Of a stretch of 64,000 nt of DNA, positions 12,901-23,741 are shown in pieces. A model generated the notes under the pieces. It saw only the letters and a list, made by a program, of their open reading frames with translations. It had not been told where the DNA came from and did not search any database. The stretch is from Plasmopara viticola (Eukaryota > Oomycota > Peronosporomycetes > Peronosporales > Peronosporaceae), in the NCBI GenBank assembly GCA_001695595.3, contig MBPM02000003.1, positions 1,550,001 to 1,614,000 on the forward strand. The letters are read 5' to 3'. The translations under genes and the position numbers were made by a program. How positions within the stretch are numbered: position 1 is the stretch's first letter; the number at the start of each line of letters is the position of its first letter.

Positions 12901-13804
12901 CGAATTTTATTGTTTATCGAGAGCCCTAAAGACTCAATAGGCGTTGACCAGAAGATCGTGTAACTTTCTACTTTTGTTCTTGAAAGGTGCTGCGTGGCCC
13001 TGTCACAATGAGGCTTATACTTTCTACCGCTGGCGAAGCGTGGATTTTGCAGTATATTAGAAGGAAGTGTTCGACTTTGACGATAATACATTTTGCATCG
13101 ACAGCGATTATACTTCAGAATTCATTTTCCTATTACTTACAAAAAGTCGCTCAAGCCAAGCAATATGTTTGTGGAAAGTAACAAGGGCACAGACATCACT
13201 CGATTTATTTTGATTGGCTTTCCAAATACCATAGTCAGAAGCTATGGCTGTAAGCGTTCATATCAAACTTTTGGATAGACCGAAAAAAAAATACGGATGC
13301 ATTTTTGTGAGCAAGAAATATGAAAGAAATTAATTTGTAGCCATCTGAGCTTTCGAAAGAAACATAACTATTAAGATGAGTCCAAATTTATGAATATACA
13401 CGAGGACGTATGATGGTGCATACATTTACGTGCACGATTCATTAAGTCCCATGAAGACGGAAAATAGCAGTTGTAGTGTCTAAGCGAGCTTTTGGAGTGT
13501 TTTTCTCCTTCAAAAGCATTATACTACTTTCAGTGCATATGGGGGTGCCCTTATTACAAATTTCATTATCATGCCGATTCTTGTAAATCACAGCATTTTC
13601 AGATGCAATTATTACCCAAAATTCTTAACTCACAACAGTTTCCGATACAAATATCACACACATCAGACACCTTGATCAGCAAGAGCACACAATTTCTTCA
13701 CTCTTCTCCATTAACATGACAATGGAAGGAAGGCTAAATTACGTCTTGCAGCTAGCTACTCGACAGGATGGACGTCCTAAAAACTAATGTGAAGTACATT
13801 CAAT

Positions 13805-15484
13805 CTAATTGGAGCTATCGGTGCAATCGTCTTGTGGATCGGACGTCTGTTGAACAAAGTCCGTGTAGAGGGCAAAATACACATGATGCTTGACTTCAAG
13901 AGGTTCTACTAGCGACGAAGCCTTCGTCGCCGCACTCGCCAATTGGTCCGCAGCCTCAATGAATGTCATGGCGTCCAATTCTTCGTAACTGCGACCCGTC
14001 ATTTCCACAAATTTGCGAATGCGAAAGTCACGCGGTACTTTACCGACAATGACCCCTTCCGGGGAAACCACAGTATCCTGATCGACAATCTCAGCATTGA
14101 GCTCTGGGTCCGATGTCATGCTCCGGCGATTCCAATTGGCCGACCCCACGGAAAGAAACACGTCATCGATAATCACAACTTTGGTGTGAATCATCAGATC
14201 GAGCTCTGCTTTCACAGTGTAAATTTGAAACTTGTGAGGAAATTTCTCTTGAATAGGAGACACCATGTCGTACAGATACTTGATATACCCTCCGTTTCCG
14301 AGCGGGTTGGTTTGTGGGTTGGCAATCACGACCAGGCGCTGAATCGTCGGCATCACGTGCATGATCGCGTCAAGAAGCTCCGGCACGTGGATAAAGTACT
14401 GGTCTTCAATATACATATAGTTTTTGGCCTTCTTAATCGCCTTGATGCGCGCGTACAGAATCGACTTTTCTCCTCGTGGTGCAAATTCATGGTAGCGTTT
14501 AGACTTGCAGCTAAAGGTTCGGGTGATTTGAATACTCTGGTTGCCCATGGATCCAGTCGTGTTGCTACTCGTGTAATTTACTCGTGGAAGGTCGTCGAAT
14601 GATGGGTTGCGCAGGTTCAGTAACTTGCCGTGTCCATCGGGCAAATCCTCGGAATTCCATCGCGCCACGAAATTGTTGGCCACGTCTTTGGCCGCCGGGC
14701 CGTGCATTCGAACGTGCCCATCAATCCATCCTTGGTAGTGAAACGTGGTGCCACTGGCGTCGCGAAGGGCGGAATTGTTATGGTGAATCGTATCCCATCG
14801 ATCGACGACGAGGTCCAATCCTCCGACATAAGCGACCGGTTGGTCCGCAACGTCCGACGAAGCGTCGGCCAGCAGGACCAACGTCTTTTGATGATACGCG
14901 GAGAATAAATGTGGGACGCGGCAGTCGAACAGAAGCACGGCTTTGGCTCCATTGACGGGTGACGCAGGGAGCGCATTGATGGCCTTGCGAGCTTTGAGGT
15001 TGTACTGCCAATAGATGTAATTGGCCCAGTTGAGAATGTTGATATTCGTCCCGCGGTTCACAGCGTCGGCAAACACTTGGAGTAACCCCGTGGTCGCCCC
15101 GGTGGGGTCCACGTCGGGCTTGAGCGGGATAAGACTCGTCGCAAAGGCCGAAAGCAGGACCCGATCGCCTTTTCGCGTTTGCGTGAGGTCGTCGTACACT
15201 GCATTGTAAAACTCTTTCGTGACTGTCAAGGACGTCACGGCGTTCCCCGTCGTGTAGACTGCGAGGTCGCGCCGTAAAGTACCGCCGCGCGATTGCGTGA
15301 TTTCTTGCTCGGTGAGGAACCAGTCGGTGGCGTGGAGAAGAGGCTGGCGGGCGGGAACGTCGGTGCCATCGGATTGGTCGATTTCACCTGTCGACGGAGT
15401 GTCCTTGTCAAGAAAGTCGAACAGGAACCCCGATGAGAAGGACGTGTACAATGCGATCGTCTGGAGGAAGCCTAGCACGAGCAT
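13805..15484 (-). CDS. Secreted phospholipase D-like protein
   Basis: A single-exon gene of 559 aa. The start is hydrophobic (MLVLGFLQTIALYTSFSSGF), consistent with a signal peptide. Two PLD half-sites are visible. The second is canonical, MIHTKVVIIDD (H433, K435, D440), followed by GSANWNRRSM. The first reads YHQKTLVLLAD: H198 and K200 are present, but the usual Asp five residues after the Lys is Leu, with an Asp two places later. AYVGGLDLVVDRWDT follows as expected. Oomycetes have expanded families of secreted PLD-like proteins, and this is a member by architecture. It would hydrolyse phospholipids or act by transphosphatidylation outside the cell if the shifted Asp is tolerated. The C-terminus after residue 500 is not conserved to my knowledge. 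It is isolated, with gene-poor DNA on both sides. Confidence 0.88.
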   Translation of the reverse strand: MLVLGFLQTIALYTSFSSGFLFDFLDKDTPSTGEIDQSDGTDVPARQPLLHATDWFLTEQEITQSRGGTLRRDLAVYTTGNAVTSLTVTKEFYNAVYDDLTQTRKGDRVLLSAFATSLIPLKPDVDPTGATTGLLQVFADAVNRGTNINILNWANYIYWQYNLKARKAINALPASPVNGAKAVLLFDCRVPHLFSAYHQKTLVLLADASSDVADQPVAYVGGLDLVVDRWDTIHHNNSALRDASGTTFHYQGWIDGHVRMHGPAAKDVANNFVARWNSEDLPDGHGKLLNLRNPSFDDLPRVNYTSSNTTGSMGNQSIQITRTFSCKSKRYHEFAPRGEKSILYARIKAIKKAKNYMYIEDQYFIHVPELLDAIMHVMPTIQRLVVIANPQTNPLGNGGYIKYLYDMVSPIQEKFPHKFQIYTVKAELDLMIHTKVVIIDDVFLSVGSANWNRRSMTSDPELNAEIVDQDTVVSPEGVIVGKVPRDFRIRKFVEMTGRSYEELDAMTFIEAADQLASAATKASSLVEPLEVKHHVYFALYTDFVQQTSDPQDDCTDSSN

Positions 15485-18400
15485 GACGAGGCGTGGTTTG
15501 CTGAGGAGCTCTCGCCTCTGCTACTACCGCACAGACCCTAGGAGGATTTGCTGCGGCTCCCCTAATTTAACGTGCACTTCTCAAATACCATATGTAAGGA
15601 CATTTTACGAAGAAGGCGAGGTGAATGTGTTTATGCGCATCTGGTGAAAAGAATGTGAGCTCTCATTCCCATTGCTAAGACCACCAGGTGGTGGGGATGA
15701 GGTGCTCGCTGTTCGAGCTCGTTCCGCTTTTCGACTCCCTAACTTTTCGTCTTTGTGGATGGCGTGTGATCGTAACCGTGTCTTCAAATTGACACAATTC
15801 CTTATGGCCAGCTCAAGCTGTCGCACAGAGAAGGCGTACAAGATCTGTCGGTGCACATCTGCTCATCTCTCCCGAGCTTACAGAGATCGGCGTCGAATGT
15901 AGTTTATGCACTGGTATTCTTATTTATTAATCGAACTATGCCCTGATACAAATTTGATAAATGCTAGCCTTGCGCCTTCAGCGATCACACCCTAAATGAT
16001 CGCCTATCAGCGTACCTTTATATCAAGATCTTCAATGTACATTTTGAAGCCTAAGAGTTATTCATGCAGATACGTGTACAGGTTCTTCAAGTCTATACTG
16101 TAAACCAAGTACGTGTACAACTAACTAACTTGGGGCTACTGCTGTCCCGCTACGTGGATATATTTAAATTTAACACTTTCCTGGATTTGAGACCAATCTT
16201 TATCCACACACGAGCTGCAGATGTGCACACAGATCACCCTTTGAAAAATGGTCCTGCTTGTTCTGCTTGTGTTGGCTGCGCATGATGTCTCCGAGAATTG
16301 CCTCATTTTTTGCGTAGTGGTGGAGGACTCCTGGCGAACTTCACGATAAGTAAAGACCATGAATCAGGTATTATTATAAATGATGTTAGTACATTGGGTC
16401 ACATATTGTGCTAATACTTAATCCTCTGCACAAACTCTCCTCTATCAATATTTTTGAGCTCCTCAGTTGATTGAAATAAGCCTTGCGACTTGTGCCTCAT
16501 CTCAGAACATTGCAAAACAAATTGACACTGCGGCCACCCCGTTTCCCAATGTCTGCACATATTCCATCATTCCGACAATAAGACATGAGCCAAGCTTAAA
16601 GTGCCCGAATTTTCATCAGCGTTATCCTGATTGATGACTAAATCACTCGTAAAACACGGGCCGTCGATCACTTTCTGCTCAAAGTGAGCAAGACTCTAGC
16701 CTTATGACTGATCATGACCCTTTCTCCAACATCATTATTGATAGGTGTCAATTATATACAAACCTAGCAAATCAATGTGCTTGCCGGCGCGCGTAAGTGC
16801 ATTTAAATCTTAAAAAGTGCGGGTGACATAGCTTCGCATGAAGTAGACGGGATGCAATTATAATTAATGGTAAGTGTTATCAATGACTCCATGGTAGGTA
16901 AAGGAGTTTCGTACTCAGGGATATTCGACAATTTAACTGGTCGTCATTCTACGCTTTGATTTAATACAATGTCAAATGTTAGATACTTAATCTCGAAAAA
17001 AGCTCGGAACTACTGAGTTTTTGACAAAGTTCAAAGGCTATACAAATTTTGGTATGCTGTTGGTAAAGGTAGATAGTGTCTCTCGTATGGGCATAAGCAC
17101 GTCATCTGTTCTGAGCTTAAGATGTTTTGAATTAGCCTCATAGGCGGTGTACGCTACGCATTGGCTCAAAAGCTCTTAAGGGTTTGGTACGGACTATATT
17201 TTATGAACTACTCTAATACGGCGTCCCACCACCGGGTGGTGGGTTTGGCAAAAGGCTGACCAAGTGCCCGACTTCCTGGCACCAACCATTGCCACGAGAG
17301 CGGTGTGATCTCATCAATACCTTCTCAGCTGAAAAGGCAATGACTAATATATGCAGAAGTTCAAATCATTGCACGCGTCGCCGACTGTTGTGCTGTATGA
17401 TTAAGCGAAAATTAGCGACTACTTTAGGTTAATTGTACGCGAGTGCACTTTTAAAAGTGAGGGTGGAATGGGACCTTCAATTGTTTTTTCTACTTTTTAG
17501 GTATTACATTTTAAATTACATTAGGCAGCTGCATTGTGATTGGCTTATAAGTGACTACCTTGCAACTTTTGATAGCCAACCATGAGTCAAACATTATATG
17601 CGTGGTTTGCAATGGCTGGACGGAGAGATGATAAAAGGATATGACTTAAGGTACTACAGACTCTAATGCTTTCTCATATATTGTGTAAGATTAGGTTATG
17701 GACAGACACAACCTGTTGTGTGCATGCACAATCATTTAGTTTTTGGTGTTGGCTGTCAGGTCTGCAGGGTTTAAGCTTTAAAGTGTATATTTTGTATGCC
17801 TTATCTTGCTGCAGTCAAAACAGCAAATGTTGTTTTGCTCGTTAGCGCTTAAGCTTTAAGCAAGTCTGTCTGTGGCTGCTCTCTTCCACGAAACGATTTT
17901 CATTGCTTCCTCTTAAGTATTAAGTGCGAGAGTAGACCCTATTAGGCCACCTCAAACCCAGTCATTCATTATTGTTAAAAAGTCAATGATAGAGACCACC
18001 AACTCCCTTTCAATTTTGAAGGTCGCGCGATTCACGCTTGCAGGCAAGGAGGCGTGAATTCCGGCAAAATCTTTAGTTCGCTGAAAGGAGCTATACTCTC
18101 AACCATTTCTTCATGTACTTCTAGACCCCGACCCTCTCAATTACTGTAGTTGGACGAGTGAATGCTCAGCACTTAGCCTGGCCTTCTGAATCAAGAATTG
18201 CTAAGGTTATGATTATCTAATCCTCCTTGAGTCAGAAGATTTTCTACTTTCATTAAGAATTACGCTTCACCGACGTAGGCCACAGTAGGCTCTGTCGCCG
18301 AAATCAGCAAAATCTGTGCTAGAGCCAAATGCTGCGGGTAGAGCTCAAACGCCATCGCGCGATTTAGCTACTTTGCAATAGTAAGAGCTGCAAATATAGC

Positions 18401-18913
18401 CGTCCGCAAACGCCAAAAAGGCTCGTGACCTGCGTGTCAGAAGGAGAAAATCTTGTCGCATGAGCCATCATGTAATTTTCTGAAAGCTTAGGTCCGCGTA
18501 GGCGTAGGCTTGACGGCATAGTGTGACACAATCACGTACACCTTATTTGTGCAAGGCCTTTGAATATTTGCTCCCTATTTCCATCCTTGAGAACCAGAGT
18601 GTGCAATCGACTGACGTCTGAAAATTGATTGAAACAATGGGAATGTTTGTGCTTTGGTGCCACATTTAGTTCTTGACGAATGAATTTTATTCCGTTGTTG
18701 ATATTGTTCGATATTTTCGCTAAATTTTCAAAGGGTTACTGATATAGATGGTCAACTATATTTAAGGCTCCTTTTACCATGAAGCCACCTTGTATACGGT
18801 AATCTGATACTTAAAAGATCGTGAATCAGTGTCGTTCCCAATCGGTACCGTGTACCAGGAGAGGTAGGTACCATATCAGCAAAGCCGACATTAGTTATCT
18901 TCCCTCGTCACCG
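15485..18913. other. Gene-poor stretch upstream of the effector candidate
   Basis: No supported gene. A pair of overlapping frames on opposite strands near 15605-15902 (83 and 76 codons) has no recognisable motif. A short GC-rich palindrome, CCCACCACCGGGTGGTGGG, lies near 17225, and a related CCACCAGGTGGTGG lies near 15680. Otherwise the DNA is AT-rich and featureless to the eye. Confidence 0.55.
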
Positions 18914-19177
18914 ATGCGTCTCGCTCTGCTATCACTAACGCTCGCACTTGCATCACTCGCAATCCACAATGCGCATACGAACGCAAACGATGTCTCCAAG
19001 ATCCGAGCTTTGAGGCGATTGTCGACTGAAGAACCGTTTGCTGGTCTTGTCGTCGAGCCCGCTGACCACATGAATGGAGATTTGCCCGACCCTCATCGGC
19101 ACTGGTACGAAAGCGATGACGATGAAAAGAATCGTCGCCGCCGATACCATCTCAGGCACTTTCTCCTTTTTGGGTGA
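18914..19177 (+). CDS. Candidate RxLR-type secreted effector, small
   Basis: A 87-aa protein from the ATG at 18914. An upstream in-frame stretch without ATG precedes it. Residues 1-24 form a clear signal peptide (MRLALLSLTLALASLAIHNA). RALR is at 31-34 and STEE at 37-40, the spacing expected for an RxLR-dEER N-terminus, in which the motif guides secretion and host delivery. The remaining 47 residues are short for an effector domain and end in an Arg-rich tail (NRRRRYHLRHFLLFG). It is an intact, single-exon reading frame in gene-sparse DNA, the usual setting of such effectors. The element boundary lies only about 470 bp downstream. Assignment rests on signal peptide plus motif; a chance match in a short frame is possible. 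No function can be given. Confidence 0.6.
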   Translation: MRLALLSLTLALASLAIHNAHTNANDVSKIRALRRLSTEEPFAGLVVEPADHMNGDLPDPHRHWYESDDDEKNRRRRYHLRHFLLFG

Positions 19178-19471
19178 AAGCAAAGTGCTCAAGAAAAGCG
19201 TGCCATATATTGGTCGAATTCAGTGTCTATCAAAGCCGTAGGAATCGTAATTGTAGACAATAGCTCAATAATATCAATTCTTTTTTTTCTTCAAATTAGC
19301 AAGACCCCAAGAAGCACGTAATAGAGAATCGCTTTCCATGCATTGTGATTCATGAACGATACTCTGGACCGCGTTGAAGCATGTGCCAATTATGTTTGCG
19401 ATGGTACATCGTCGTAAGTTATTTATTACCCTCGCTATCGTAAAAAGTGGAGTCAGAAAAAGGCAAGCCAT

Positions 19472-19559
19472 CTATCTGCCTTGATCGGGCCGGTGAATGG
19501 TACTGTACGGTACCATTCTCACCCTCAGAGGCAGCGATGATGTACTATCTGCCTTGATC
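19472..19559. repeat. 15 bp direct repeat flanking a palindrome, left of the element
   Basis: CTATCTGCCTTGATC occurs at 19472-19486 and 19545-19559. Between them lies a perfect palindrome around 19497-19518 containing GGTACTGTACGGTACC. An AT-only stretch of TATA/ACTATATAGT repeats follows at about 19560-19625. The block lies immediately outside the left end of the virus-like element. Confidence 0.6.
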
Positions 19560-19853
19560 AGTATAATATATATACTATATAGTATGTTTATATATGAACT
19601 ATATAGTATATATATGTACTATATAGGACAATTTCGCTGTCCCTGAGGATGTCTAGGGGTACTCTGGATGCTCTTATATGCGAAGGAAGAGCGGACAATG
19701 AGCGGACGAGAAAAGTTTTGTCGTCGCTCTAATCTAACATGCGTGATTTTTAAATTCTAGCCGAAAAATGGTTGGAAATGCATTGATTGCATTTAAATGA
19801 TCTTAGAATCGCTCGAGTTTCCATAGGCATGAAATGAAACTCATCATACTACA

Positions 19854-20420
19854 TCAGCCAAGTATGTTTTGGTGGGTAGTAAAAGTGGCTCGTCGAAGGC
19901 CTGTTCCGGCCATCAAAAACACAATCGCAAACTCTCCAATTGGATTCACTCCGAGTCGATTGTCTTGGAGTTGAACATTCCAGCGCGGGCGGAGCCACTG
20001 TCCCAATGCAATATCCCAGGCTTCGCCTTGAGTTAGTTGATGGAAGGCCAGCGAAAACCGCGAATTTTGGGAAACTTGACTATTGGGACGGACATTCCGA
20101 GCACCGTTTATGAGCCATGCACGAAATGCTTCGGCTGATGCATCAGGATTGGCACCTTGCGGTACAGGTGAATGGTTGAGAGCCAATGCTTGATGCAGTG
20201 CATTTTGGTCGATAATCTGGACAAAAACACCAGGATCTTCTTCTTTTAAACGTTTGACGACGTAGTTGGCCAACTCAATCGTGGCAGGAGTCAGGAGATC
20301 CATCACGGACACATCACATTTGATGTTGCTTGATAGTTTGGTCGTTTTTCCTTTATACGACTTTGCGATCTGCTGGTGTCGCGCGTCTGCGTTGTCATTC
20401 GCTGTACCTTTCTTCGGCAT
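19854..20420 (-). CDS. Orphan protein of the PLV terminal cassette (intact copy)
   Basis: A 188-aa frame from the ATG at 20420; the last few codons lie outside the cassette in the outer repeat. The N-terminus is basic (MPKKG...), followed by a helical, moderately charged middle and a hydrophobic stretch near the end (GEFAIVFLMAGTG). I do not recognise the family. It could be a DNA-binding or terminal protein encoded in the inverted repeat, but nothing in the sequence proves this. It is the only longer viral frame without a visible lesion besides the small zinc-binding one and the N-terminal GIY-YIG domain. The C-terminal six residues differ from those of the right copy because the cassette is inverted relative to its surroundings. 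Confidence 0.6.
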   Translation of the reverse strand: MPKKGTANDNADARHQQIAKSYKGKTTKLSSNIKCDVSVMDLLTPATIELANYVVKRLKEEDPGVFVQIIDQNALHQALALNHSPVPQGANPDASAEAFRAWLINGARNVRPNSQVSQNSRFSLAFHQLTQGEAWDIALGQWLRPRWNVQLQDNRLGVNPIGEFAIVFLMAGTGLRRATFTTHQNILG

Positions 20421-20429
20421 TCTTGGACT
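19875..20429. repeat. 555 bp orientation-switched cassette, left copy
   Basis: It begins GGTAGTAAAAGTGGCTCG and ends GGCATTCTTGGACT. It is exactly as long as the copy at 35464-36018 and runs the same way on the plus strand, although everything on both sides of it is inverted between the two ends of the element. The junctions are clean, with no bases gained or lost. Confidence 0.9.
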
Positions 20430-20710
20430 GGGCAGGAAGCGAGACTGAGAAAAGGAAACAAGAATGAACGAAAAACCTCAGGACCTCAAATTGAAGACGC
20501 CATTGTCCCCCCTGATCACCAACCCAGTTATATACATATCTTGGTTTAGTGACCAAACTGGTTATATACGGTTTAGTGACCAAACGCTTTAGAAACACCC
20601 TAGAATACGAACTAACCACTTCCGAACGTAACCGAGCGGAGCCAGTATATACTAATAACAAAGAATAAAACCGGTTTTCATATGAGATACTGAAGGCAAA
20701 AAAAAATTGA

Positions 20711-21049
20711 ATGAGTCACCTAGGTCACCATGAGCCACCACCTTCCGCTCAATGACAGCCGACTACAGTAACCCTAGATATAAGAGTCACCATGAGTCAC
20801 CGAGTCACCACTTTTTGCAACTTCCTCCCACTTATTTATAGTCACTACCATACCATGTATGACACTATCATACTATACCTTGTTATAATAATATATTGGT
20901 TATTGATAAAAGTGGTGACTCAGGTGACTCAGTAAATAGAGATCGTTCTAAAATGACTTAGAAGAGGAATAGACATCAAAATGAAATACGCTGATGAGAC
21001 ACCAAAGTGCTGACTCAGTGCTATCTCATGGTGACTCAGTGGTGACTCA
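20711..21049. promoter_or_regulatory. Cluster of TGA(G/C)TCA sites in the left inverted repeat
   Basis: Seven perfect copies of the 7-bp palindromic core start at 20712, 20793, 20916, 20925, 21011, 21032 and 21043, with further one-off variants (GGTCACC, GAGTCACC). This is the classic bZIP (AP-1/Gcn4) binding core. The group sits between the cassette gene and the first interior gene, so it may be a promoter/enhancer or a replication-origin iteron set. Confidence 0.5.
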
Positions 21050-21200
21050 CTCCAAATCGACATCGAGAGCAACACTCGAACGACAATCCGCTAATGTGAC
21101 GAATTCATGGCGGAATCCCCTCACGAAGACATCATAAAAAAATTATGATCTTGAGCGAAGAATATATGAAATATAGAAAACATAACCCTAGTCATATAAA

Positions 21201-21584
21201 ATGTGCAACTTTATCATAAAGAACGGAGAGCAGTGTTTGCTTGCACGCAATAACGAACGATGCGGCAAGCATCCAATTATTATGTATTTGGAAACTATTA
21301 TCGTGACGAGTAATCTAGTAGAAAAAATGCCACCACAAGTCAATACCCCAGTCGTCGCTAAGGTTGTTGATACACCAGCGCCATCGGTGATCGAGCCTGT
21401 CGAGGCCTCGAATGTCGAAGTAAGCAAAGTTCCAGAACTGGATGAGTCGAATGTCGAACCGGTAGCCACGGATAGCGCGGTATATAAGGAAGTATTTAAT
21501 TCAGTTTTGGAAATATTATATAATTCGGACGACGAATATGAGTCCGACAATAAGATGAGGTCATCACAGCAAAGACAAAGTTGA
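21201..21584 (+). CDS. PLV small zinc-binding protein with acidic tail
   Basis: 127 aa from ATG 21201, the first gene inside the left inverted repeat. Residues 1-24 have C2, C12, C21 and H24 (CNFIIKNGEQC...RCGKH), a compact zinc-binding pattern seen in small proteins of large and mid-sized DNA viruses. The rest is low-complexity, Val/Pro/Glu-rich and ends acidic. No lesion is visible inside the frame, but the stop may not be original. The role is unknown. Confidence 0.5.
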   Translation: MCNFIIKNGEQCLLARNNERCGKHPIIMYLETIIVTSNLVEKMPPQVNTPVVAKVVDTPAPSVIEPVEASNVEVSKVPELDESNVEPVATDSAVYKEVFNSVLEILYNSDDEYESDNKMRSSQQRQS

Positions 21585-21594
21585 ATTCGTCACA

Positions 21595-22340
21595 ATGTGG
21601 CTCGGTGCCGACTCAAGCAGTGGAGATGGTGCCACTTACGGATTCAAAGATAATCACTCAAATCTGCCCAAGGTGCATGACGACTCATGGATGTTTGAAT
21701 CATCGGACGACGATAGCAGCGATGCAGACAGCATTGTCTGGGACGAATCGAATAATCAAATCCCTGACGAATACTACTAGAAAAAAAATGAAAGTGAGAG
21801 ACAAGCGGAGGCGTATGCAGAATATGCGGTGCCAGCCGAGGAAGAAGTAACTTCAGCAACGACCACGCCGTTTAAGAAACAGTTACGATTATAGGCCTTT
21901 CTTATTCTTGCGTCAAATTACCATGAGAATCAAGATCGAGCATAGGCTGAGAAGCTGGTACTCGATATGCAACAAATAGCATGCTTGAGGAAATATGTTG
22001 ATGATGAAACCAGGAATGACTCAAGAGTGAAAGATATGGACGCGAAGCTGAAACGTCAATAAATGATCATTGACGTGTTTGAATGCAAAATGGATGAGCT
22101 CGAATGTTCGAAGAGTCGCAAATCCCAGAGCGGAAGTCGAAGCACACCCCGTGTGAGTACTCTAAAGAGAACACTGGTCAGAGTGAGATCAAATCAATGA
22201 TTTTGAAAGAGATCGTTGATGACATGATGCTTCAGGACAGGAATTTGATTCGGGAGAGCAACAAGGTTGATCTATATGGTTTGTCCTCGCTCCGCAATGT
22301 GATCATTGATGCATCCAAACTCGCACTGTTGATCCGATAA
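21595..22340 (+). pseudogene. PLV acidic/coiled-coil protein, stop-riddled
   Basis: From the ATG at 21595 one frame carries protein-like sequence to 22200, but it holds in-frame stops at 21778 (TAG), 21892 (TAG), 21943 (TAG) and 22060 (TAA). The N-terminal 60 codons are acidic (SSDDDSSDAD), and the rest is a charged helix of coiled-coil type. A further helical piece continues in another frame to 22340. No family recognised. All four stops would be glutamine codons after one C-to-T reversal. Confidence 0.45.
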
Positions 22341-22439
22341 ACCCTTGTGCGAACCGATAACAACGGCTCGCCAATGTGGTATGGAAAGAAAAACACAAAA
22401 AACTTTGTTTCAGCGAGATAGAAGTGGATGCAATTGAGT

Positions 22440-23620
22440 TCATTCCCGTTGGAAAGGTCTTATAAACCTACAAAATGGCCATTTCCTACAAAGTAGCCCG
22501 AAGTTCAAGCCAGCAGTTGCCCAGCTCAATATGAGTGTCATTCTCGACGCTGTTGTGCAGTTGGTGAACCATAAATCTGCTAATGTTCATCCATATGGCC
22601 CAATTGACGCTCATAGGAATGATCCTCGTTTATTCAATCTATTCAGTGGGCTTCCTCATGTGTATGATCCTGAGTATGTCATCAATCAAAAGCGAATTGA
22701 TGTAAGGCTCGATCATATCAAATATGTGCTATCTGATGGTAATGATACTGTTTATCAGTTCTTCGTGCAGTACTTTGCTCATCTGATTCAGAAGCCGCAT
22801 GTAAAAACGAAGATGGTTCCTCTGATCAAAGGCACACAGGGATGTGGCAAGAATTTTTTGTTTGACATCTTTCATCGTTTTGTAATTGGCCCTCAGAATA
22901 GTCTTGTATATCCGTCGATGGAACGCATTACTGCTCGATTCAACAGTATTCGACACAGCAAGCTATCAAGTTTTCTAGACGAAGCTTTCGACTCAAACAA
23001 TCGCTTTATGAACAATCAAATGAAGAGTTATATTACCGACGATCGTACGCAGATTGAACGCAAGGGTCTCGAAACAGTTGATTTCAATGACTACGCAAAT
23101 TATGTGATCTTGACGAACAATGATTTTGGCTCCAACATCGAAGCCAATTATCGTCGGTACATGTGTCTCGTCGCTAGTGAATGTCGTGTCGGTGATGAAA
23201 AGATTTCAATCATTATTTCGATACTCTTGCTAATATCGTGCGGGTCGTGACATATTTCACTACATCGCGCGTGTTAATTTGACTGGATTCAAGCCGCAAC
23301 TGTTCCCTCTCACGAAGTATAAGAAGGAACTCAAAGCAAAGCAAACAAATAACGTCGTGAAGTGGCTTCTGAATATGCATGAGACACTAAGTGATGAAGC
23401 AGATGATGAAATCAGAATAGCATTGACGTCTGATCGGTATGATGAATACTGCAGGTAGGCCGAAACGAGCGGAGAGTCTCGGATCATGTCTCTTAATGTA
23501 TTTAGTGGATTACTGAAGAATGAAGGGATAGACACGGAAGAGAAGAATGTTGCTAATTGTGGCAAGCGTCGAAAATTCCGATACCGAACCGTTTCGCGTC
23601 AAATGTGGAAACCCAATTAG
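22440..23620 (+). pseudogene. PLV SF3 helicase (D5-like primase-helicase C-part), decayed
   Basis: The clearest block is 22531-23215. Walker A is GTQGCGKN (about residues 100-107 of that frame), followed by the Walker B-like LSSFLDEAF and motif C YVILTNND, the order of superfamily 3 helicases of the D5/VV family that unwind DNA at viral origins. Upstream sequence to about 22440 in other frames looks like the family's N-terminal half. After GDEK a 1-nt shift and a second shift near 23250 move the C-terminal part to other frames, and a TAG at about 23458 interrupts it. The catalytic motifs are intact, but the gene cannot be translated whole. No polymerase domain is attached. Confidence 0.82.
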
Positions 23621-23741
23621 TGCAGTACATTGAATAGAAAAATTCACCAGACAAGAAGTCAGAAGTGATGTATGAAACTTCATTGCTGCAACTGTTTGAT
23701 CGCTTTTCAGTAATGTGCGAAGACAAAAAATATATATACAT

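Larger units (their letters stand above)
4746..13804. other. Gene-poor stretch, 9 kb
   Basis: No gene can be supported here. Open frames are short (under 160 codons), mostly lack an ATG, and show no domain pattern. The DNA is AT-rich and looks like old, decayed intergenic or transposon-derived sequence. Three recognisable items sit in it: a retroposon copy at 5251-5569, a long hairpin at 9431-9507 and a 31 bp tandem duplication at 9876-9931. The longest frame, 10742-11218 on the plus strand, opens with TTG rather than ATG and encodes a basic, serine-rich string with no motif. Confidence 0.6.
19650..21152 (+). repeat. Left terminal inverted repeat of the PLV (about 1.5 kb)
   Basis: The outer part 19650-19874 and the inner part 20430-21152 are inverted copies of 36019-36243 and 34762-35463 respectively. 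The middle part 19875-20429 is not inverted relative to its partner: it is a direct repeat of 35464-36018. The inner part holds seven TGA(G/C)TCA sites. The innermost match is at the AATTATGATCTT segment near 21140. Confidence 0.88.

Noticed and set aside
13943..14955. Plus-strand frames opposite the phospholipase D gene (219 and 123 codons)
   Set aside because: They are shadows of a gene with intact catalytic motifs on the other strand.
15605..15902. Overlapping frames on both strands upstream of the phospholipase gene
   Set aside because: Each is under 90 codons, they are mutually antisense, and neither has a recognisable domain or supporting context.
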